Shown here: one piece after another, positions 32,861-37,213 of the stretch
Layout of the letters: the number at the start of each line of letters is the position of its first letter
Numbering within the stretch: the first letter of the stretch is position 1
Assembly (NCBI GenBank): GCA_902761905.1
Contig: CACWMK010000048.1
Coordinates: 1-37,213 of the forward strand
Length of the DNA: 37,213 bases
Origin: an uncultured Prevotellaceae bacterium
Lineage (GTDB): Bacteria; Bacteroidota; Bacteroidia; Bacteroidales; Bacteroidaceae
Direction of reading: 5' to 3'
Position numbers and translations under genes: made by a program
The notes under the pieces: model-generated
The model's database searches: none
What the model saw: only the letters and a program-made list of their open reading frames with translations
What the model was told of the DNA's origin: nothing

Positions 32861-33913
32861 TTATTCTTGTATTCTGTTGAATGTTCTGATTTTATCCAGC
32901 ATGGCGGCAGACCAGGTGGCGTCGCCTGCTATCTGGTAGCGGAAATTACCGGTAGCCGAGGGAGTAAAGATGGTGGCGCATTCGGGAGTGACGGTCAGCG
33001 TGCCACGTTCCGAGAGTGTGAATAGATTATCGCCCTCCACAGCCTGTACGGTAGGCATCACATCCCACATGCGCTGGCCCGTGTTGCAGTTGCATGTCAT
33101 ATACACCTGTTTGATAGGGTGGGTGTCGGTCCACGATATATCGCTGATTACTTGTTCGGGCGTGTACTCCACCGTCTGTCCCGTCTCCATCGGCGAGAAC
33201 ACCATATCTACATCCGCAGGCCAACGGCTGAAGAACTCTTGTGCGAAGTTGGCTCCTTGTGCAAAGTTGAAGTCGGGCTCTTCGGAATCGCCAAACACGC
33301 CGCCCTGCATATAGATGCACTTAACCTTGCGGCGCACCAGTTCTACACCGTTTAGCATCGAGTTTTCGTCGGCTCCCGACTGTAGCAGCTGTGCCAGACA
33401 GGTTACGAAGCCTGTGCACAAAATGCTTACTGAGTGGTCGGGCTGAGTGGCCAGGAGCTGGCGGTAGAGCTGCCAGCCGTCGGGTAGGGTGCTATAGTCT
33501 GCGACGGTGCGTCCGAACATCTGCTGTCCATTGCCTTGTTGCTTGTCGGCCACATGTGCGTAGTCTATCCACACGGCAGGGTTCTTGATGCCTTCGCGCA
33601 CCAGACCGATGGGCACATCGCCGCGTCCGAAGTACGTGTTCATCACATCTGTAAATACGGCGTTCTGTTCGCCTTCGCGATCCACCACCACGCCCAGCAA
33701 CCGGCAACGTCCCTGCTGCTCGTAGCGGTATAGCATCTCCATCGCAAACAGGTCGTCGGTCGAAGAACCGATGTCGGCATCGAGTATTATCAGTGGCACG
33801 CCCTTATACACCTGAGGAATTTCAGGATTATCGCTGTTGCTACACGATATGCATAGTATTACGCCGATGATACTAAGGATGGCGGCGAGCATCCGCTTCA
33901 TCATTCTTTTCAT
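32861..33913 (-). CDS. Nucleoside-hydrolase-like lipoprotein
   Basis: A 350-residue protein resembling the inosine-uridine preferring nucleoside hydrolase fold, which cleaves ribonucleosides to base and ribose. A lipobox-type signal (ILCISCSNSD) suggests anchoring in the envelope. LIILDADIGSSTDDLFAM corresponds to the family DTDPGxDDxxAL metal-binding motif, with Asp-Ala-Asp and a later Asp-Asp; Gly/Ser changes make it a divergent member. The ATG at 33913 is chosen because the -7 box at 33940-33947 lies inside a longer open frame. Catalytic activity is uncertain; a structural homologue without activity is possible. Confidence 0.75.
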   Translation of the reverse strand: MKRMMKRMLAAILSIIGVILCISCSNSDNPEIPQVYKGVPLIILDADIGSSTDDLFAMEMLYRYEQQGRCRLLGVVVDREGEQNAVFTDVMNTYFGRGDVPIGLVREGIKNPAVWIDYAHVADKQQGNGQQMFGRTVADYSTLPDGWQLYRQLLATQPDHSVSILCTGFVTCLAQLLQSGADENSMLNGVELVRRKVKCIYMQGGVFGDSEEPDFNFAQGANFAQEFFSRWPADVDMVFSPMETGQTVEYTPEQVISDISWTDTHPIKQVYMTCNCNTGQRMWDVMPTVQAVEGDNLFTLSERGTLTVTPECATIFTPSATGNFRYQIAGDATWSAAMLDKIRTFNRIQE

Positions 33914-33939
33914 GTTAGATTGTTTAGATCGTTTGGGTG

Positions 33940-33970
33940 CAAAGATAAACATAATATTTTAGAACAACAA
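33940..33970 (-). promoter_or_regulatory. Promoter of the nucleoside-hydrolase-like gene
   Basis: The minus strand reads TATCTTTG (33947 to 33940) with TTG (33970 to 33968) 20 bases upstream. It sets the start at 33913. Confidence 0.55.
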
Positions 33971-34045
33971 GTAATTCAGATTATTTTTTTCCTGATTTGA
34001 GACATATTTTTCCGGCAGTGATACAATAGTTTCGAAAATTTTGCC

Positions 34046-34053
34046 TATTTTTG
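34046..34053 (+). promoter_or_regulatory. Promoter -7 box of the micropeptide / C10 protease cluster
   Basis: TATTTTTG fits the -7 box. The -33 box is unclear. The leader to the first small ORF is about 57 bases. No comparable promoter precedes the second cassette, which suggests read-through from here. Confidence 0.45.
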
Positions 34054-34094
34054 CAGCAGAAATCAATAATTAAACATTAACATATTACGATTCA

Positions 34095-34204
34095 CTTTTA
34101 AAACTTTAAGATTATGGAAGAGAAGAAAGAGAAGCGCGTGCTCACAATTGAGCTCGACAATAATGTGAAGAAGGTTTCCATCACCGGCTTAGGCGATGAT
34201 AACC
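34095..34204 (+). repeat. First copy of the duplicated cassette
   Basis: Positions 34114-34204 are identical, over 91 bases, to 36799-36889, and about 19 bases before the ATG are also similar. Identity stops abruptly in the middle of a codon, so the copies differ downstream. Confidence 0.85.
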
Positions 34205-34209
34205 TGTGA
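34114..34209 (+). CDS. 31-residue charged ORF (copy 1 of the cassette)
   Basis: It starts MEEKKEKRVLTIELDNN and ends GLGDDNL. It is too short for ordinary gene finders. The first 30 residues are identical to the 48-residue ORF at 36799-36945; this copy is cut short by sequence divergence. The stop overlaps the next ATG (TGATG), so the GG-peptide gene is translationally coupled. No family is recognised; the sequence is rich in Lys and Glu, without a signal peptide. It could be a leader, an immunity or chaperone peptide, or part of the secreted product. Confidence 0.5.
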   Translation: MEEKKEKRVLTIELDNNVKKVSITGLGDDNL

Positions 34210-34298
34210 TGGCGCAGGAACTCAATGAGGAGGAACTTGAGCAGGCCACGGGAGGCTTGTCTGCAAACCGTACGGTAAAAATGCCTCACGAATTCTAA
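34209..34298 (+). CDS. Double-glycine leader micropeptide, 29 residues
   Basis: MAQELNEEELEQATGG is a textbook double-glycine leader: conserved hydrophobic Leu residues at -12 and -7, a Glu-rich stretch and GG at the end. Such leaders are cut by the C39 peptidase domain of ABC exporters. The predicted core is LSANRTVKMPHEF, 13 residues. No Cys or radical-SAM-type modification sites stand out, so it could be an unmodified signal peptide or a bacteriocin-like peptide. It is translationally coupled to the upstream ORF. No exporter is in the window. Confidence 0.65.
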   Translation: MAQELNEEELEQATGGLSANRTVKMPHEF

Positions 34299-34345
34299 CA
34301 TGGAACCCCGACATCAACTCGCCGTTGATGAACAAATCAGATTAT

Positions 34346-36751
34346 ATGAAGAGAAAGTTGTTACTGTTAGTGCTTGTGCTGATGACCGCAGGTGTATGGG
34401 CACAGCAGATTTCGGAAGAGCAGGCGCGCGATCGTGCCCTGAAATTCCTCGCCAATAACGCTCCTGCCAAGACCAGAGGACTGAATGTGGGCATGGACCG
34501 GAAGACGGTTACGGCTAAGACGGATGCCAAGAGCATCTATGCCTTCAACCTGGATGGCGGCGGCTTTGTGATTGCCTCTGGCGACAGTCGTGCGCTGCCC
34601 GTGCTGGGCTACAGCGCCACCGGCAGCATCGACTGGAACAGGATGCCAGACAACATGCGGGCGTGGCTGAAGAGCTACGACCAGGCCATGGCGACGCTGG
34701 GCAACACGAAGGAGTTCGCTGACGGCGTGAGCAGACACGGACAGACGACCCGCTCCCCGCATGAAGCCATCGGCCCGCTGCTCAAGACCCAGTGGAACCA
34801 GGCAGAGCCTTACTGGAACGACGTGCCTCCTTACGATGGTGCCAATCCCGACTGGAAGGGGCAGCCGTCGTATACAGGCTGCGTGGCCACCGCGATGGCG
34901 ATGGTGATGAACTACTACCAGTGGCCGAAAGAAGCCTGCACGGAGATTCCCGCCTATGACATCACCACGGCCCACGAGAATGTGGAGAAGGTGTGGCATT
35001 TCGACGCGCTGCCGCCGACGACCTTCGACTGGGACAACATGCTCGACAATTACGTGACGCCAGAGGGTATCATCGGCACTCCCGAACAGCAGAAGGCCGT
35101 GGCCAAGCTGATGCGCTACTGCGGGCAGGGCACCAAGATGGACTATACACCACAGGTTTCACTCGCCTGCGTCCAATCCGTAGCGGAGGCCCTTGTCAAG
35201 TATTTCGGCTATCAGAACACGGCGCAGGATTGCCACCGTATGTACTATAGTATCGACGGCTGGGAGGACCTGATCTACAGCGAACTGGTCAATGGCCGGC
35301 CTGTGCTGTATGGGGGGGACAGCGATGACGGTGGACACGCCTTCGTCTGTGACGGCTACGACGGCAATGGTCTCTTCCACATCAACTGGGGTTGGGGTGG
35401 CTACGGTGATGCCTACTTCTCGCTCTCTGTGCTCAACCCCTATAATAACACCAGTGCGGGAGCCGGCTCCAGCGGCATCGGTTTCTGCATCAGTCATGAA
35501 GCCGTCATCGGCATACAGCCCGACAAAGATGGCACCAGTCCCAAGACGGTTATGCCTCTCGCATATCTTAATCCAAATTATCCTGTAAGCGTTCTAGAGC
35601 CCGACTCTGTTTTTTTCGGATACATCTTTATTTCCGATAGTTATGGCAACGAAGATGTCCGTGCGGATCACGCCATTGGTACCTGCGCAGACGACGGCAC
35701 CCTCACCCCGGTGTTCATGGGTAATCCCGCCGACAGCATTGTCTGGAATCTATACTACAACCTCCATAAGGTCAAAGTCGATTCCACCGCTTTCCAGCCT
35801 GGGGAATGGATGGCGCTCTATCCAATGGTACGTTTCCGCAACATCCCAGGCTGCGACTGGCAGATGCTGGGTTCTGAGGAATTTCGTGTTATAGCAGGCC
35901 GTACAACCGACGGGCAGTTCTATCTCGTCAGGGAAAAACAAGATCTGGAGATTACCAAGGCTGAATTTACCAAGGGGCCTGGCCGTATGGGTATGCGCAA
36001 CGACCTGACGAAGGTCAATCCGGCTGACCTTACGCCGGAGACACCGCGCAGCCAAGGCGCACCTATGATGGCTGGTGCCTATCTGCGGGCTGGTCAGGAC
36101 ACGGAGGTAACCTTCTGTTTCAAGCCGATGGCCAGCGGAACGGTCGGATTGTTGTTATTCTGGCCTGACGGTACGCTGCTGGCAGATTGCCTCATCGAGG
36201 TGAGCGACACCATCGGAAGCTATGACGACTATCTCGTGAACCAAAGTACCTACGAGCTGAAGCCTGGGCAGATTGCCTATCACGTCTGCATTGCGGATAA
36301 TCCCGAGGCTATCGTCCCTCAGGGCGTACCAGCCGACAACATCTATTTATACGTCGGCATCGCTGATGACAATTTAGAGTTTACCCAAATAGCACGGTTA
36401 AACCAGGAGGCCGTCAGCTACCTGACAGCCCTGCCCGAGAAGGCTGGCGACGGCAATTATAAGCTGACGACGGATCTGACGCTCGACGTGCCCCAAAGCG
36501 GCTATTATACTGTGAAGTCGTATTTCGTAAGCGAGCTGAAAGAGAATGCTACGGATAAAGATATTATCTACTGTGTATCCCATAAAGAAAGATTCTACTT
36601 CGACATGGAGACTGGCATTGCCAGCGTAGCCCGTGAGGATGACGACAACAGCCCCTATGTCGGTCTGAACGGCGTGGTTACAAACAGCCGTCCACAGCGC
36701 AAGGGCATCTATATCCACAAAGGCCGCAAGGTCTTGATGACAAAGGAATGA
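34346..36751 (+). CDS. Secreted C10 family (streptopain-like) cysteine protease
   Basis: A large exported papain-fold protease. With the start at 34346 it has 801 residues. The signal peptide is 1-20 (MKRKLLLLVLVLMTAGVWAQ, cut after WAQ). A Spi_N-type propeptide follows (ISEEQARDRALKFL and GGGFVIASGDSRALPVLGYS). The catalytic Cys179 lies in YTGCVATAMAMVMNYY and His331 in DGGHAFVCDGYDG, with the NWGWGG Trp motif next. A beta-rich C-terminal part of about 400 residues ends in LNGVVTNSRPQRKGIYIHKGRKVLM, resembling Bacteroidetes type IX sorting tails (the KGIYI...GRK part is the key). An upstream ATG at 34328 is possible. Its base composition is visibly richer in G+C than its neighbours. It may cleave the leaders or act on outside proteins. 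Confidence 0.88.
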   Translation: MKRKLLLLVLVLMTAGVWAQQISEEQARDRALKFLANNAPAKTRGLNVGMDRKTVTAKTDAKSIYAFNLDGGGFVIASGDSRALPVLGYSATGSIDWNRMPDNMRAWLKSYDQAMATLGNTKEFADGVSRHGQTTRSPHEAIGPLLKTQWNQAEPYWNDVPPYDGANPDWKGQPSYTGCVATAMAMVMNYYQWPKEACTEIPAYDITTAHENVEKVWHFDALPPTTFDWDNMLDNYVTPEGIIGTPEQQKAVAKLMRYCGQGTKMDYTPQVSLACVQSVAEALVKYFGYQNTAQDCHRMYYSIDGWEDLIYSELVNGRPVLYGGDSDDGGHAFVCDGYDGNGLFHINWGWGGYGDAYFSLSVLNPYNNTSAGAGSSGIGFCISHEAVIGIQPDKDGTSPKTVMPLAYLNPNYPVSVLEPDSVFFGYIFISDSYGNEDVRADHAIGTCADDGTLTPVFMGNPADSIVWNLYYNLHKVKVDSTAFQPGEWMALYPMVRFRNIPGCDWQMLGSEEFRVIAGRTTDGQFYLVREKQDLEITKAEFTKGPGRMGMRNDLTKVNPADLTPETPRSQGAPMMAGAYLRAGQDTEVTFCFKPMASGTVGLLLFWPDGTLLADCLIEVSDTIGSYDDYLVNQSTYELKPGQIAYHVCIADNPEAIVPQGVPADNIYLYVGIADDNLEFTQIARLNQEAVSYLTALPEKAGDGNYKLTTDLTLDVPQSGYYTVKSYFVSELKENATDKDIIYCVSHKERFYFDMETGIASVAREDDDNSPYVGLNGVVTNSRPQRKGIYIHKGRKVLMTKE

Positions 36752-36779
36752 AAAATATAAACTATACAATAATTATTTA

Positions 36780-36889
36780 CTTTTAAAATATTAAGATTAT
36801 GGAAGAGAAGAAAGAGAAGCGCGTGCTCACAATTGAGCTCGACAATAATGTGAAGAAGGTTTCCATCACCGGCTTAGGCGATGATAACC
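36780..36889 (+). repeat. Second copy of the duplicated cassette
   Basis: Positions 36799-36889 are identical to 34114-34204. The 19 bases before the ATG resemble the first copy (CTTTTAAAA, AAGATTATG). The two copies flank the C10 protease gene. Confidence 0.85.
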
Positions 36890-36945
36890 GCTCTCACCAG
36901 CGCAAGGTACAGGATCCTACAATCAAAAACCCATTAAATATTTAG
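36799..36945 (+). CDS. 48-residue charged ORF (copy 2 of the cassette)
   Basis: It starts MEEKKEKRVLTIELDNN and ends NRSHQRKVQDPTIKNPLNI. It is the longer form of the copy at 34114. The DNA is identical for 91 bases, which is far more than protein constraint alone would explain, so the duplication is recent or kept similar by conversion. It is followed after 4 bases by the next GG-leader peptide. It has no signal peptide and no recognised family. Confidence 0.55.
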   Translation: MEEKKEKRVLTIELDNNVKKVSITGLGDDNRSHQRKVQDPTIKNPLNI

Positions 36946-36949
36946 CAAT

Positions 36950-37135
36950 ATGGCAAATTTAACAGCAGAACAGATTGAGCAGAAGAAGTTGCGGTTGAAG
37001 CAGCTTTCTGAGGAGAAGAATGCAATCATCAAGGAATTGCAGGAGGCCGGCGCATGGCCACTCGACGAAGCCGACCTCGACCAGGCGGCAGGAGGAATAC
37101 CTCTATTTGATATAATCAAGAGAGACGGAGAATAA
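36950..37135 (+). CDS. Double-glycine leader peptide, 61 residues
   Basis: MANLTAEQIEQKKLRLKQL begins a helical, Lys/Glu-rich N-terminal half, followed by PLDEADLDQAAGG, a double-glycine leader end, and a 12-residue core IPLFDIIKRDGE. The leader is much longer than in the 34209 peptide, resembling the long leaders of Nif11- and TIGR04149-type precursors. It lies 4 bases after the 48-residue ORF, so the pair has the same layout as at 34114-34298. The core is unrelated to that of the first peptide. Confidence 0.65.
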   Translation: MANLTAEQIEQKKLRLKQLSEEKNAIIKELQEAGAWPLDEADLDQAAGGIPLFDIIKRDGE

Positions 37136-37204
37136 ATGGTTTCTCTGGTAGATTCAACAAGTGAATGCAACAAATTCTGAAACAAACATTTAATAATTAT
37201 TATT

Positions 37205-37213
37205 ATGGCAACA
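37205..37213 (+). CDS. Start of another ORF, cut by the window end
   Basis: An ATG at 37205 (MAT...) follows an AT-rich stretch (AATAATTATTATT) like those before the other small ORFs. Only three codons are visible. It may be a further peptide or the exporter, but nothing can be decided. Confidence 0.3.

Noticed and set aside
34098-34301. Open frame antisense to the first GG-peptide pair
   Set aside because: No start context or family features; the forward strand has two coupled ORFs, one with a diagnostic leader.
36799-36945. The small charged ORFs as inhibitors of the C10 protease
   Set aside because: Known C10 or staphopain inhibitors are folded proteins of about 100 residues or more; 31-48 residues without matching motifs is too short to claim this.
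37136-37180. Fourteen-codon ORF after the second GG peptide
   Set aside because: It starts at the base after the stop but has no leader or family feature and is short enough to occur by chance.
1-37213. CRISPR array, prophage or complete insertion sequence
   Set aside because: No regularly spaced long direct repeats, no phage structural genes and no transposase were seen; the only mobile signal is the small palindromic insertion in apgM.

Overview
The window looks like chromosomal DNA of a Bacteroidales bacterium, most likely Prevotella or a close relative. Support: (i) recurrent promoters of the Bacteroidetes primary-sigma type, TAnnTTTG at -7 and TTTG at -33, several with an exact 20-base gap; (ii) a short RpoD of about 286 residues; (iii) a thrA-apgM-thrC operon in which an ApgM-type protein sits where homoserine kinase is expected; (iv) a C10 (streptopain-like) protease with a tail resembling Bacteroidetes type IX secretion tails; (v) almost no Shine-Dalgarno sequences. 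The assignment is inference from gene content, not from a database match.

Layout. 1-3370: a leftward promoter leaving the window, then a rightward run of a GH3/NagZ-type lipoprotein, a thioredoxin-fold lipid-less exported protein and a YqiA-type esterase fused to a DUF1653 domain. 3468-5308: a stand-alone penicillin-binding transpeptidase with a palindrome over its promoter, a gene-poor stretch, and two identical tRNA-Lys(CTT) genes. 5347-9909 (leftward): ftsK, a LolA-like chaperone and a multi-pass membrane protein. 9999-13491 (rightward): a DEDDy exonuclease, rlmI, tilS and a small membrane-anchored protein. 13513-13614: a candidate small RNA. 13686-17332: prmA, diverging from an exported Trp/Tyr/Gly- and Ser-rich protein and a FadL-like outer-membrane protein. 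17502-21015: iorA-iorB-aminotransferase, an aromatic amino-acid oxidation operon. 21055-24575: rpoD with a small exported protein, htrA, and rnpB (RNase P RNA). 24584-31654: a YihY-family protein, the threonine operon and pgeF. 31912-33913: small exported proteins and a nucleoside-hydrolase-like lipoprotein.

33953-37213 is the accessory and most unusual part. It holds two copies of a cassette: a very small charged ORF whose first 91 bases are identical in the two copies, followed at once by a tiny peptide ending in a canonical double-glycine leader (LNEEELEQATGG, LDEADLDQAAGG) and a 12-13 residue core. Between the copies lies a large exported C10 cysteine protease of visibly different base composition. 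A further start codon opens at the window edge. I read this as a secreted micropeptide system of unknown function, cut off by the end of the window.

Other points of interest are an in-frame palindromic insertion inside apgM, a likely promoter-plus-terminator small RNA with a 6-codon ORF, loss of the conserved Lys of the KFGGTS motif in ThrA, a dispersed 30-base repeat in and beside the thr operon, and two places where the U-tract of one gene's terminator is also the -33 box of the next gene.
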